Numbered from the stretch's first letter, positions 1 through 8,531 are shown. The stretch is 32,074 nt of DNA from Pelagibius sp. (GCF_028289705.1 NZ_JANQOI010000033.1:1-32074); one strand, 5' to 3'. Notes: generated from the letters alone by a model not told the origin. Translations and numbers: made by a program.

Positions 1-306
1 CGATGGCCTTGTCGTAGTCGGCGACGGCCTTCTCGAACTGCTCCAAGTCGTAATGGGCATTTCCCCGATTGTTGTAGGCGGCGACATACTTGGGATCGAT
101 CTCGATGGCCTTGTCGTAGTCGGCGATGGCCTTCTCGAACTCCTCCAAGTCACCATAGGCAATTCCACGATTGTAATAGGCGGTGGCATACTTGGGATCG
201 AGCTCGATGGCCTTGTCGTAGTCGGCGATGGCCTTCTCGAACTCCTCCAAGTTGTGATATGCATTTCCCCGATTGTTGTAGGCGGCGGCATACTTGGGAT
301 CGTGCT
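1..306 (-). repeat. Tandem 102-bp repeats encoding TPR units
   Basis: Three consecutive 102-bp units start at 1, 103 and 205 (each beginning CGATGGCCTTGTCGTAGTCG on the plus strand), and a diverged fourth starts at 307. Each unit encodes exactly one 34-residue TPR. The units differ mostly at scattered positions, so the array probably grew by recent in-frame duplication and may vary in number between strains. Confidence 0.85.
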
Positions 307-1048
307 CGATGGCTTCGGTGTAAAGGGCTATCTTATGACTCGGGTCGGGCTCTTTGTATGCTTGATCGAACTTTTCCCGCGCCTGTAGACGAACGTCGAG
401 GGCTTCCACGTTCTTTTCGAGACTTTCTACTTTCGCGACTTCTTTCTCTATTCCCGGGATTCGGTCACCAATTTTCTTCAGCTGCTCTAACTGGCTGGAG
501 GCGAGGTCGAACTCCTTGGTTAGTGCATTAGCGCGCTCTGCCGTACTCTCTGCTCTTTCAACTGCGTCTTGGACTGCAAGCTCCATTTTCGCTCGCTGTT
601 CCTGTGCTTGAGCTTCGAGTTCTTCGATCTTCGCACTGAATTGCCCGGCCTTGTCCGTTACCTGCAAATCGATTGCTTCCGCTTTCTCTACCGCCGAGTT
701 AAATTTGCTTTCCGCTTCCGAGCGAAGTCTCTCAAGCTCCGCCATTGAGCCCCAACCGATATAGCCAATGAAGCCGGCGAACACCGCCAGAGGAATGCCT
801 GCAACGGTGACGAGCCTTGTCAACCATCTCCAAACACGGTCAGTAACCTGTTCGGTGGCTTTAGCCTCGACGACTTCACGGGTCGTCAAACCCAGCAATT
901 TTGCGTCGATTGCCCGGCCTATCTCCCCTGAGAGAGAGTCACGAATGAACGCTTGAATGTCGACGGTGCCTTCGGTCAGAGAGGCACCACACTTGCCACA
1001 ATAGTCGTTTTCTTCTGGATTCGAGTATTGGCATTTAGGGCAGTCCAT
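1..1048 (-). CDS. Zinc-ribbon, single-pass membrane, coiled-coil, TPR-repeat protein (3' end outside window)
   Basis: The reverse strand reads open from the ATG at 1046-1048 to the window edge, so about 349 residues are visible and the C-terminus is missing. In order: an N-terminal zinc ribbon with paired CxxC motifs (C3/C6 and C17/C20); one hydrophobic segment at about residues 78-99; a long charged, Ala/Glu/Gln-rich stretch at about 102-225 that looks like coiled coil; then at least three 34-residue TPR units beginning near residue 240, with the consensus NRGxAYxxLExFEKAIADYDKAIExDPKYA. The TPR units are encoded by 102-bp repeats very similar at DNA level. TPR arrays bind other proteins, so a membrane-anchored scaffold is a reasonable guess; substrate and partner are unknown. 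Base composition is lower in GC than the core genes, suggesting an accessory gene. The architecture is seen directly; the role is inference. Confidence 0.85.
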   Translation of the reverse strand, partial: MDCPKCQYSNPEENDYCGKCGASLTEGTVDIQAFIRDSLSGEIGRAIDAKLLGLTTREVVEAKATEQVTDRVWRWLTRLVTVAGIPLAVFAGFIGYIGWGSMAELERLRSEAESKFNSAVEKAEAIDLQVTDKAGQFSAKIEELEAQAQEQRAKMELAVQDAVERAESTAERANALTKEFDLASSQLEQLKKIGDRIPGIEKEVAKVESLEKNVEALDVRLQAREKFDQAYKEPDPSHKIALYTEAIEHDPKYAAAYNNRGNAYHNLEEFEKAIADYDKAIELDPKYATAYYNRGIAYGDLEEFEKAIADYDKAIEIDPKYVAAYNNRGNAHYDLEQFEKAVADYDKAI

Positions 1049-1427
1049 GATGACCTCCCTACCGATTCGCAGTCGGCTCAGTACCCTGATGAGCGTATCA
1101 CTTTGTCGCGTCTTTGGTGATCAAGCTGCGGCAGTACTTTATCAATTGGTCAGTGCGCAGATATCCTTCCTTTGCGATCACTCTCCGCAATGTTGATCGC
1201 CCAACCTAGGCGGCACTACCAAATATTTATCGAAACGAGTGATCACGACAATGCATGTTCATCGACTGGTGCAGTATCTTGACCATGAGTGTATGCTTAA
1301 ATGAGGGAGAATTGAAACTCCGGAACGCTTCAATACCACTCCTTCGTTGTCCTCGGCTGGTTCTATGAGGCGATGGTTTCAGGGTGCGGAGTGCCACCGC
1401 GTTGGCTCCCGTGCGGCGAATGCGTGG

Positions 1428-1450
1428 ATGCTCGGGACAACCCCGAGCAT
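1428..1450. repeat. REP-like palindrome (family 1)
   Basis: ATGCTCGGG, a 5-nt loop, then CCCGAGCAT: a perfect 9-bp stem. The flanks (GTGG before, GACG after) match the copy at 23341-23372, so this is a dispersed repeat and not a site private to this locus. Confidence 0.75.
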
Positions 1451-1505
1451 GACGAGCGTGCTTTCGTTGTTGTGTAAGTGCTTCGCTGGTCTTCAGGCTG
1501 ACGAC

Positions 1506-1536
1506 TTGACTGGAGACCGACGGGCGCTGAGATAAG
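1506..1536 (+). promoter_or_regulatory. Possible sigma70-type promoter for the gene at 1593
   Basis: TTGACT at 1506-1511 resembles a -35 box, and AGATAA at 1530-1535 (spacing 18) or GATAAG at 1531-1536 could act as a weak -10. It lies about 55 nt ahead of the predicted GTG start. This is a pattern match only. Confidence 0.28.
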
Positions 1537-1592
1537 GTGGCGAAGGCGCACCTTGCGGCGTAGCTGCCGCATTTGAATAGAGGAGGTTCGTG

Positions 1593-2018
1593 GTGAGCGA
1601 GGCTTGGGACTATCAGATCCGGATAACCCTCGAAGACACCTGTGCCGCCGTGGCGCGGCGCGATCCAGACGATCCGGCGCTGGCGCCGCTGGCCGCGGTC
1701 CTGCGCAAGCACGATGCGCAACTCAAGTGCCAGTTCGATGCCTTTGCCGGCTACGTGGCCGAGGCCGAGGCTGAGGGGACGGAGCGCTATCCGCTCTATG
1801 CCTGGACCAAGGCGACCATCGAGAACCCGGCCAAGGAGGCCAGATACGTCAAGTCCTTCACGCTCTACGTCGGCGGGGCGGAGGTCTACGCCCGCGACCT
1901 GGCCGAGGCCCTGGAAGCCGACCTGCGCCCGCTCGTCGGCGGCGCCATCGTCACGGACCTCTCCAAACACGATACCAACCCCGCCAACAACCCCCAGCCG
2001 CCCAAGCGCTATCGGTAA
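1593..2018 (+). CDS. Conserved-looking small protein of unknown function
   Basis: This 141-residue soluble acidic protein has no signal peptide, membrane segment or motif I recognise. Two adjacent GTG codons (1590 and 1593) could start it; 1593 is preferred because AGGAGG at 1581-1586 then has a 6-nt spacer. The codon pattern (G/C at third positions throughout) argues that this frame is the real one and not the overlapping antisense frame spanning 1227-2093. The C-terminus is polar, ending in a Pro/Asn-rich tail with KRYR. It stands alone on the plus strand, 184 nt ahead of the cupin gene, with no clear functional link. Function unknown. Confidence 0.65.
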   Translation: MSEAWDYQIRITLEDTCAAVARRDPDDPALAPLAAVLRKHDAQLKCQFDAFAGYVAEAEAEGTERYPLYAWTKATIENPAKEARYVKSFTLYVGGAEVYARDLAEALEADLRPLVGGAIVTDLSKHDTNPANNPQPPKRYR

Positions 2019-2202
2019 TAGGCGGAAGGCCTCCGGCGAACCTCCCGGTTCGACCCTGAACGGAAAGACCAGGGCCAAGAGCCGCCCGGCCATTTGAGGC
2101 CTTGCAGAGAACGGTGGAGCGGTCTCCGGCGTAGCGCTATGGTTGATGGCGCATGCCCAGGCGTCCTGCCCGCCCTGCCGGCCTATCGAGGAGGACCGTT
2201 CG

Positions 2203-2793
2203 ATGTTTCAGAAGGATCGGTTTATCGAGGATTGCAAGGCGGCCGTCGGCGAGGGGCAGAAGGCAGTCCGCGAACTCATGCTGGAAGCGGTGGCCGATCC
2301 CTCGGGCATCGTCGCCGAGCTGGGGGAGCCGACGAAGGCCGGTGTCTATCCGTTGCATCAGGCCGCCGACCTGACGGTGATCAACTTCGTCTGGGCACCC
2401 TGCATGACCCTGTTTCCCCACAATCACAATATGTGCGCCGTGATCGGCATATATGCGGGCCGTGAGGACAATCTCTTTTGGCGCCGCATCAAGGACGGCA
2501 GCGATGGGGGAACGGGCCCCGGCATCGAAGCCGCCGGTGCCGAGTCGATGGGCCCCGGAGAGGTCGCGACCCTGGGCCGCGACATCATTCACTCGGTTTC
2601 GAACCCGATCACCAAGCTGACCAGCGCGCTTCACGTCTATGGCGGCGATTTCTTCGATCCGCCGGAACCGCGCAGTCAATGGGACCATGAGGCCCTGGTC
2701 GAGCAACCCTGGGATATGGACAAAACACGCGCCGTGTTCCGTCAAGCCGAGATCCGCTACAACGCCGGTCTCTCGGCGGGGCTGAACGCATAG
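2203..2793 (+). CDS. Cupin-type predicted metal-dependent enzyme (cysteine dioxygenase-like fold)
   Basis: A 196-residue cytosolic protein. The segment at about residues 70-96 reads FPHNHNMCAVIGIYAGREDNLFWRR, in which an HxH pair is followed by a conserved GxYxGREDNxFWRR strand; this is characteristic of the predicted metal-dependent double-stranded beta-helix family related to cysteine dioxygenase. A second histidine around 'GRDIIHSVSNP' is a good third metal ligand. The start at 2203 is chosen over an in-frame upstream ATG at 2143 because CGAGGAGG sits about 7 nt before it and the intervening residues are not protein-like. The last 37 bp overlap the 3' end of the convergent LysR gene. Substrate unknown. 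Confidence 0.8.
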   Translation: MFQKDRFIEDCKAAVGEGQKAVRELMLEAVADPSGIVAELGEPTKAGVYPLHQAADLTVINFVWAPCMTLFPHNHNMCAVIGIYAGREDNLFWRRIKDGSDGGTGPGIEAAGAESMGPGEVATLGRDIIHSVSNPITKLTSALHVYGGDFFDPPEPRSQWDHEALVEQPWDMDKTRAVFRQAEIRYNAGLSAGLNA

Positions 2794-3716
2794 GACGCAG
2801 CGGGGCGCGCAGTCTCTTCGCTCTCACCGACCTCCCCCTCGATCTCTCGGCGGTGGCTGGCGTAGAGGCGGGCGAGGGCGTCCATGACGATGCGGATGCG
2901 CGGCACGTTGCGCAGGTCGGCGTGGACCAGCAGCCAGTGGTCGACCCGCGCCTCCTCCAGGATCGGGGTGAGCCGCGTCAGTTCCGGATCGGCATCGCCC
3001 AGGAAGCAGGGCAGGATGCCGATGCCGTTGCCGTCGCGGATCGCGTTGGCCAGGAAGATGCCGTTGTTGGTGCGCACCGCCGGCCGCCGCTCGCCCAGGA
3101 ACTCGGCCTGCCAGGCCTGGCCCGGCATGTAGATGTGCTCGCTGTCGAAGCCGACCCAGGGCAGCGCGCGCAGGGCTTCGTCGCTGCCGTCCAACTGCCG
3201 GGCGAAGGCGGGCGTGCCGTAGACCGCATGGGCGAAGGTGGCGAGCTTGCGGCCGACGATGCTGGACAGATCGGGCACGCGGAAGCGGATCAGGAGATCG
3301 GCCTCGCGCTTGGAGAGGTTCGCCGAGGTGTGGGCGACCGCGACCTCGAACTCGATGCATTGATGGTTTTCGCGCAGGCTCTGCAGATGGCGGGCGAGGA
3401 AATCCGCCATGGTCTCGTCGACCGAAATCCGCACGGTCCCGAGATGGGACCCCGAGAGCCCGGCGGTGCGGCGGGCGAAGGACTGGGAGGCGCGCTCCAT
3501 CTCCTGGGCGTCGTGCAGCAGTTCCAGGGCGGTTTCGGTGGGCTGGAAGCGGTCCGGCAGGCGGTCGAACAGCTTGGCGCCGACCGAGTCCTCCAGCGCC
3601 TTGATGCGCCGGGCGACGGTGGGGTGGCTGACCCCCAGGCGTTTGGCCGCCGCCGTCAGGCTGCCTTCCTCGGCCAGCGCCAGAAAGACGCGGAGATTGT
3701 CCCAATCGTCGATCAT
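2757..3716 (-). CDS. LysR-family transcriptional regulator
   Basis: A 319-residue regulator with an N-terminal winged HTH (SLTAAAKRLGVSHPTVARRI, within the first 40 residues) followed by LKALEDxxGxKLFDR-type linker residues and a C-terminal substrate-binding domain of the LysR type. The ATG at 3714-3716 is chosen because it gives MIDDWDNLRVFLALAEEG, the normal start of the family; a TTG at 3758 would add 14 atypical residues. It is divergent from the fused ABC exporter (147 bp between start codons), the usual LysR arrangement, so it may regulate that gene or itself. Its 3' end overlaps the convergent cupin gene by 37 bp. The effector is unknown. Confidence 0.92.
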   Translation of the reverse strand: MIDDWDNLRVFLALAEEGSLTAAAKRLGVSHPTVARRIKALEDSVGAKLFDRLPDRFQPTETALELLHDAQEMERASQSFARRTAGLSGSHLGTVRISVDETMADFLARHLQSLRENHQCIEFEVAVAHTSANLSKREADLLIRFRVPDLSSIVGRKLATFAHAVYGTPAFARQLDGSDEALRALPWVGFDSEHIYMPGQAWQAEFLGERRPAVRTNNGIFLANAIRDGNGIGILPCFLGDADPELTRLTPILEEARVDHWLLVHADLRNVPRIRIVMDALARLYASHRREIEGEVGESEETARPAASYAFSPAERPAL

Positions 3717-3781
3717 GCCGTGAGTATCCCGGAGCCTTGATATGAGTTCATTGTACAACTTTCTACAGCGATTCTTCGAAA

Positions 3782-3795
3782 TCGTCTAGAGACGA
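3782..3795. promoter_or_regulatory. Inverted repeat in the LysR/ABC divergent intergenic region
   Basis: TCGTCT-AG-AGACGA is an exact 6-bp inverted repeat placed midway between the LysR start (3716) and the ABC exporter start (3864). LysR regulators usually bind a short dyad in such divergent regions. It does not match the textbook T-N11-A spacing exactly, so this is only a candidate operator. Confidence 0.3.
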
Positions 3796-3863
3796 ACGAT
3801 AATGTTCGGGGATAGAGTGCCGGTCAGCAAGGGACTCCCGGGTGTTTCATAGGATTTGACGGC

Positions 3864-6800
3864 ATGCATTTCGAACCGCGTCTTTGGGCCTTCACCAAGG
3901 GGGTGCGCGGCCGCATCGCCTACGCGGTCGCCATCGGCCTGGTGGCGGTGGCGCTGGGGGTGGCGCGTCTGGCCCTGCTCGGCTGGCTGATCGCCCAGGT
4001 CTTCGCCGGGGCGGGCGCCAGCGACCTGGTTCTGCCAGTTGCCATCGTGGCGGCGGTGATGGTCCTGCGCGGCTGGTTCGAGCAGTGGCGCGCCATGGTC
4101 GCCCACGAGACGGCCGCCATGGTGCAGAAGCGCCTGCGCCGGGCGCTGTTCGAAAAGCTCTGCGCGCTGGGGCCCGCCTATGCCGGAGTGCAGCGCTCCG
4201 GCGACGTGACCCTCACCCTGGTCGACGGGGTCGAACAGCTCGAGACCTATTTCGGCCAGTACCTGCCGCAGCTCCTGGTCTCGTTGCTGACACCGGTCCT
4301 CATCTTCGCCTTCGTCGCCTTTCTCGACCTGCCGGTGGCCGCCGTCCTGCTGACCTTCGCGCTGATCGCCCTCTTCGCCCCGGCGGCCTGGCAGAAGCGC
4401 GACTGGCGTAACGCCAAGGACCGCCAGGGCGCCTATGGCGACTTTGCCGCCGAGCTGCTGGACTCGATCCAGGGGCTGGCGACCCTGAAGGCCTTCGGCC
4501 GCTCGCGCGAGCGCGCCGCGGTGCTGGCGGAGAAGGCCGAACACCTCTTCCGCACCACCATGTGGGTGCTCGGCACCAACACCGCCTCGCGCGGCATCAC
4601 CGACATGGCCATCGCGGTCGGCGCGGCCGCGGCGCTGGCGCTCGGTGCCTACCGCGTCGAGGCCGGCCAGATGGAGCTCGCGGCCCTGTTGATGGTCCTG
4701 ATGATGGGGGTGGAGATCTTCCGGCCCATGCGCGACCTGCGCAGCGTGCTCCATCAGGGCATGGTCGGGCTCTCGGCGGCCCAGGGCCTCTACCGGCTGT
4801 TCGATGCCCGTCCGCCGGTGGCCGACGCGCCGACGCGGGCGGTCGAGAGCCTCGCCCCCGGTCTATCGTTCGAAGACGTCTCCTTCGCCTATCCGGGCTC
4901 CAGGCGGACGGTCCACCGCGGCCTGAATTTCGAGGTGAAGCCGGGCGAGCGGGTCGGCGTGGTCGGCCCCTCGGGCGTCGGCAAGTCCTCCCTCGTGCGC
5001 CTGCTGCTGCGCTTCTACGACCCTGACGCAGGGACCGTGCGGATCGGCGGCGAGGATCTCCGCGGCCTGCCCTTCGACGCCATTCGCTCGCGCATCGCCG
5101 TGGTGCATCAGGACGCTTTCCTGTTTCACGGCAGTATCGGCGAGAACATCCGCCTGGGCCGGCCCGAGGCCGACCAGGAGGAGGTCGAGGCCGCGGCCCG
5201 GGCGGCCAACATCCACGACTTCATCGCGGCCCTGCCGCAGGGTTACGACACCCCCATCGGCGAGAAGGGCATCAAGCTTTCCGGCGGCCAGCGCCAGCGG
5301 GTGGCCATCGCCCGCGCCGTGCTGCGCGACGCGCCGATCCTGATCCTCGACGAGGCGCTCTCGGCGGTGGATTCGGAAAACGAGGCGGCCATTCAGAGCG
5401 CCCTGGACCGGCTGATGCGCGAGCGTACCACACTGGTCCTGGCCCACCGCCTGTCCAGCGTCATCGACTGCGAGCGCATCCTGGTGATCGACGAGGGCCG
5501 GGTGGTGGAGGAAGGCAACCACGCCGCGCTGATGGCCCGGGGCGGGGTCTACGCGGCGCTGATGGCCGAGCAGGTGCACGACGCCGGCGCCGCCGCCGAT
5601 GACGACGCGCTCGACGAAACCCCGGCGCGGCGCCCGGCCGAAACGGCGTCAGGCGCCCAGCAGGCGCTGACCGCCCCGACCGAGGGCATCGTCGCCGCCG
5701 AAGGGCTCGGCTGGGGCCGTCTGGTGGCAATCCTCTTCGCCATGATCGCGCCCTGGAAGGGCAAGATGACGCTCACCTTCGTCCTCGGGGTTCTGCGCGT
5801 CCTCGCCTTCATCGGCGTCGGGGTGATCAGCGCGCTCATCGTGCTGGCGCTGAAGGAAGGCCGCGACTTCACGCCGCTGCTGCCCTGGCTCCTGATCACC
5901 GCGCCGCTGGCGGGGCTGCTCCACTGGGCCGAATCCTGGCTGGCCCACGACGTCGCCTTCCGTCTGCTGGCGCAGATGCGCATGGCGCTGTTCGACAAGC
6001 TCGACAGGCTGGCGCCGGCCTATCTGGTGCGCCGGCGCACCGGCGACCTCATGGGCATCGCCACCCAGGACGTGGAGCTGGTGGAGTACTTCTTCGCCCA
6101 CACCGTGGCGCCGGCTTTCGTGGCGGTGCTGGTCCCGGCCCTGGTTCTGGGGACCCTGGCCTGGGCCGACCCCTGGCTGGCGGTGGCGCTGTTGCCCTTC
6201 CTGCTCGCGGTGGGGCTCAGCCCCTGGCTGATGCGCCGCCGGGTCGACCGCCTCGGCTCCCAGGCGCGGGAGGCGGCGGGCGAACTGGCCGCCCACGCCG
6301 TGGATTCCGTCCAGGGCCTGGGCGAGGTGGTGGCCAACCGGCAGGAACAGCCCCGCGCCGAAGCGCTCGACCGCCTGACCGAGCGGCATGTCCGCCTGCG
6401 CATGCCGTTTTTCCGCGAACTGACGGCGCAGAACTCCCTGCTGGAGGTGCTGACCGGCCTGGGCGGCCTCGCGGTCGTGACCGTGGGCGCGCTGCGGGCT
6501 TCGGCGGGTACCCTCGACCCGGGCCTGCTGCCGCTGCTGACCCTGCTGGCCCTGGCGGCCTTCCTGCCGGTCTCGGAGATCGCCCAGGTCGGCCGGCAGC
6601 TTGCCGACACCCTGGGGGCGACGCGGCGCATCCACGCGGTGGAACGCGAACGGCCGGTGGTGGAGGACGGCCCGGGGGTGGCGGAGCCGGCGGCCCGCGC
6701 GGCCGGTGTCGCCCTGTCGCTGGAGCAGGTCGCCTTCCGCTATCCCGGCACCGAGAAGCCGGCCCTCGCCGACATCTCCTTCGAGGCCAGGCCCGGGGAG

Positions 6801-7469
6801 ACCGTTGCCCTGGTCGGCCCCTCCGGCGCCGGCAAGACCACCACGGCGCAACTGCTGCTGCGCTTCTGGGACCCGGAGTCCGGCGCCATCCGGCTGGACG
6901 GCCAGGACCTCCGCGCCTATCGCCTCGACCAGTTGCGCGAGCGCGTCGCCCTGGTGGCCCAGGACACCTATCTCTTCAACGATACGCTGGAAGCCAACAT
7001 CCGCGTCGCGCGGCCGGACGCCAGTGCCGAAGACCTGAAGGCGGCCATCGCCCATGCCGCCTTGGGCGATCTGGTCGAGTCCCTGCCCGAGGGCCTGGCG
7101 ACCCCGGTGGGCGAGCGCGGGGCCAGCCTCTCCGGCGGCCAGCGTCAGCGCGTCGCCATCGCCCGCGCCTTCCTGAAGGACGCTCCCCTGCTGATCCTCG
7201 ACGAGGCGACGTCTCATCTGGATGCCGTGAACGAAGAACTCGTGCGCGGCGCCCTCGACCGCCTGCAGCAGGGGCGCACGACGGTGGTCATCGCCCACCG
7301 CCTCTCCACCGTCCGCAAGGCCGACCGCATCGTCGCGCTGGACGAAGGGCGTGTGGTTGAGGCCGGCGCCCACGAGGCACTCATGGCCCGCGGCGGGCTC
7401 TACGCCCGTCTCGTCCGCCGCCAGCAGGAAACCGGCCGCCGTACCACAAGAGCGAGCGCCGCGAGCTGA
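3864..7469 (+). CDS. Fused two-module ABC exporter, CydDC-like (permease-ATPase-permease-ATPase)
   Basis: One 1201-residue polypeptide carries two complete half-transporters. Module 1 has membrane segments within about residues 15-310, Walker A GPSGVGKSS at 368, signature LSGGQ at 472 and Walker B Asp496-Glu497. Module 2 has membrane segments at about 630-920, Walker A GPSGAGKTT at 985, LSGGQ at 1089 and Walker B Asp1113-Glu1114. A charged Ala/Asp/Glu-rich linker joins them near 575-615. The 'GLATLKAFGRS' stretch and the 'SGDVTLTLVDGVEQLETYFGQYLPQ' stretch resemble CydD, part of the CydDC thiol (cysteine/glutathione) exporter needed for cytochrome bd assembly, but no cydAB genes are nearby, so the substrate is uncertain. 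Both ATPase sites look intact. A repeat element follows directly. Confidence 0.88.
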   Translation: MHFEPRLWAFTKGVRGRIAYAVAIGLVAVALGVARLALLGWLIAQVFAGAGASDLVLPVAIVAAVMVLRGWFEQWRAMVAHETAAMVQKRLRRALFEKLCALGPAYAGVQRSGDVTLTLVDGVEQLETYFGQYLPQLLVSLLTPVLIFAFVAFLDLPVAAVLLTFALIALFAPAAWQKRDWRNAKDRQGAYGDFAAELLDSIQGLATLKAFGRSRERAAVLAEKAEHLFRTTMWVLGTNTASRGITDMAIAVGAAAALALGAYRVEAGQMELAALLMVLMMGVEIFRPMRDLRSVLHQGMVGLSAAQGLYRLFDARPPVADAPTRAVESLAPGLSFEDVSFAYPGSRRTVHRGLNFEVKPGERVGVVGPSGVGKSSLVRLLLRFYDPDAGTVRIGGEDLRGLPFDAIRSRIAVVHQDAFLFHGSIGENIRLGRPEADQEEVEAAARAANIHDFIAALPQGYDTPIGEKGIKLSGGQRQRVAIARAVLRDAPILILDEALSAVDSENEAAIQSALDRLMRERTTLVLAHRLSSVIDCERILVIDEGRVVEEGNHAALMARGGVYAALMAEQVHDAGAAADDDALDETPARRPAETASGAQQALTAPTEGIVAAEGLGWGRLVAILFAMIAPWKGKMTLTFVLGVLRVLAFIGVGVISALIVLALKEGRDFTPLLPWLLITAPLAGLLHWAESWLAHDVAFRLLAQMRMALFDKLDRLAPAYLVRRRTGDLMGIATQDVELVEYFFAHTVAPAFVAVLVPALVLGTLAWADPWLAVALLPFLLAVGLSPWLMRRRVDRLGSQAREAAGELAAHAVDSVQGLGEVVANRQEQPRAEALDRLTERHVRLRMPFFRELTAQNSLLEVLTGLGGLAVVTVGALRASAGTLDPGLLPLLTLLALAAFLPVSEIAQVGRQLADTLGATRRIHAVERERPVVEDGPGVAEPAARAAGVALSLEQVAFRYPGTEKPALADISFEARPGETVALVGPSGAGKTTTAQLLLRFWDPESGAIRLDGQDLRAYRLDQLRERVALVAQDTYLFNDTLEANIRVARPDASAEDLKAAIAHAALGDLVESLPEGLATPVGERGASLSGGQRQRVAIARAFLKDAPLLILDEATSHLDAVNEELVRGALDRLQQGRTTVVIAHRLSTVRKADRIVALDEGRVVEAGAHEALMARGGLYARLVRRQQETGRRTTRASAAS

Positions 7470-7490
7470 AGGGCAACCGGGAAACAGCTT

Positions 7491-7634
7491 CCCCCTCACC
7501 CAGCTTCGGCTAGGCTCGATCTGCGATCTCACCAAGCCTGCGCAACCCTCTCCCGCGAGGGGAGAGGGAACCAAATCAGACCCTCTCCCCTCGCGGGAGA
7601 GGGAGGGGCCCGCGCGAGCGGGAGGGTGAGGGGG
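7491..7634. repeat. Dispersed compound palindromic element (family 2), full copy
   Basis: A 144-bp element with inverted ends (CCCCCTCACCC and GGGTGAGGGGG). Inside are two hairpin-forming segments, CCCTCTCCC...GGGAGAGGG, that are inverted copies of each other, preceded by a conserved unit containing CACCAAGCCTGCGCA. Full copies recur at 28771-28928 and 30864-31020, with partial ones at 20648 and 28673. It starts 22 bp after the ABC gene stop and could help end that transcript. Confidence 0.85.
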
Positions 7635-7760
7635 CATGCCTGGCTGTGTCCTTTCGAATCCGAATCGCCGTTTTCGGACGCGGCCATGCGTGATCGCTCG
7701 CGCTGGTGGACGCGAGGTGATAGCTCATGGGCATGATCGCTTTCGATGGAAGGAGTGACC

Positions 7761-8531
7761 ATGAGCCAGGCCGAGAAGGCCCGCGCCTTCGCCACCCTGC
7801 ACGTGCCGGGAACCCCCGTGCTGCTCTACAACATCTGGGACGCGGGCAGCGCCCAGGCTGTCGCCGAGGCCGGCGCCAAGGCCATCGCCACGGGCAGTTG
7901 GTCGGTGGCCGGCGCCCAGGGTTATGGGGACGGCCAGAAGATCCCGCTGGATCTGGTGCTGCGGGTTCTGGAAAGGATTGTTGCCAGCGTCGACCTGCCG
8001 GTGACCCTGGACTTCGAGGGCGCCTATGCCGAGGCACCGGACGAGGCGGCGGCGAACGTCGCGCAGGTGATCGCCGCCGGCGCCGTCGGCATCAACTTCG
8101 AGGATCAGGTCGTCGGCGGCAGCGGGCTGCACGCCACAGAGTTTCAGGCCAAGCGGATCGCGGCGATCCGCCAGGCGGCGGAGACGGCCGGGGTGCCTTT
8201 CTTCCTCAACGCGCGCACCGATCTCTTCCTCAAGGAAAAGGACGGCAGCAGGCACGGCGCCCTCATCGCGGAAGCCCGAGACCGCGCGGGGGCCTACGCC
8301 GAGGCCGGGGCCAGCGGCTTCTTCTTGCCGGGACTGAGCGACCCGGAGTTGATTGGCGGTCTCTGCGAGGCGGTGGCGCTGCCGGTCAACATCATGATGC
8401 GCAAGGGCGTGCCCCCGGCGGCGGAGCTGGCCTCCCTCGGCGTCGCGCGCATCAGCCACGGCCCCGGGCCCTACGTCGAAGCCATGGCCACCCTTGCCGA
8501 GCGCTTCAAGCAGGTGGCCGGCGGCGCTTAG
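7761..8531 (+). CDS. Isocitrate lyase/PEP mutase family protein
   Basis: A 256-residue TIM-barrel enzyme of the PEP mutase/isocitrate lyase superfamily, which makes or breaks C-C or P-C bonds next to a Mg-bound carboxylate. Visible family features: NIWDAGSA near residue 24, the DFEGAYA metal-site segment (D84, E86), GAVGINFED (E114) and FFLNARTD. The Cys-containing KKCGH loop of true isocitrate lyases is absent, so it is a lyase or mutase of the small COG2513-like branch and not the glyoxylate-cycle enzyme. The ATG at 7761 has AGGAG five nt upstream; an in-frame ATG at 7746 would include that Shine-Dalgarno. It is a single gene between two repeat elements. The exact substrate cannot be read from the sequence. 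Confidence 0.88.
   Translation: MSQAEKARAFATLHVPGTPVLLYNIWDAGSAQAVAEAGAKAIATGSWSVAGAQGYGDGQKIPLDLVLRVLERIVASVDLPVTLDFEGAYAEAPDEAAANVAQVIAAGAVGINFEDQVVGGSGLHATEFQAKRIAAIRQAAETAGVPFFLNARTDLFLKEKDGSRHGALIAEARDRAGAYAEAGASGFFLPGLSDPELIGGLCEAVALPVNIMMRKGVPPAAELASLGVARISHGPGPYVEAMATLAERFKQVAGGA

Larger units (their letters stand above)
1049..1592. other. Intergenic region between divergent genes, about 540 bp
   Basis: No convincing gene is visible on either strand. It separates the TPR gene (leftward) from the small unknown gene (rightward). It holds one REP-like palindrome at 1428-1450 and a possible promoter at 1506-1536. The half nearest the TPR gene is lower in GC than the half nearest the unknown gene. 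Confidence 0.5.

Noticed and set aside
1-306. Regularly spaced repeats resembling a CRISPR array
   Set aside because: The 102-bp period is continuous coding sequence for 34-residue TPR units; there are no unique spacers.
1227-2093. Minus-strand frame antisense to the unknown gene at 1593
   Set aside because: It runs through a REP-like palindrome and intergenic DNA, and the plus-strand frame has the better ribosome site and codon pattern.
3864-7469. Firm cydDC assignment
   Set aside because: The similarity is at motif level only and no cydAB genes are in the window, so the gene symbol was withheld.
5649-7637. Long minus-strand open frame across the second half of the ABC exporter
   Set aside because: Shadow of the exporter's GC-rich codons; composition is dominated by Gly, Arg and Gln with no domain.
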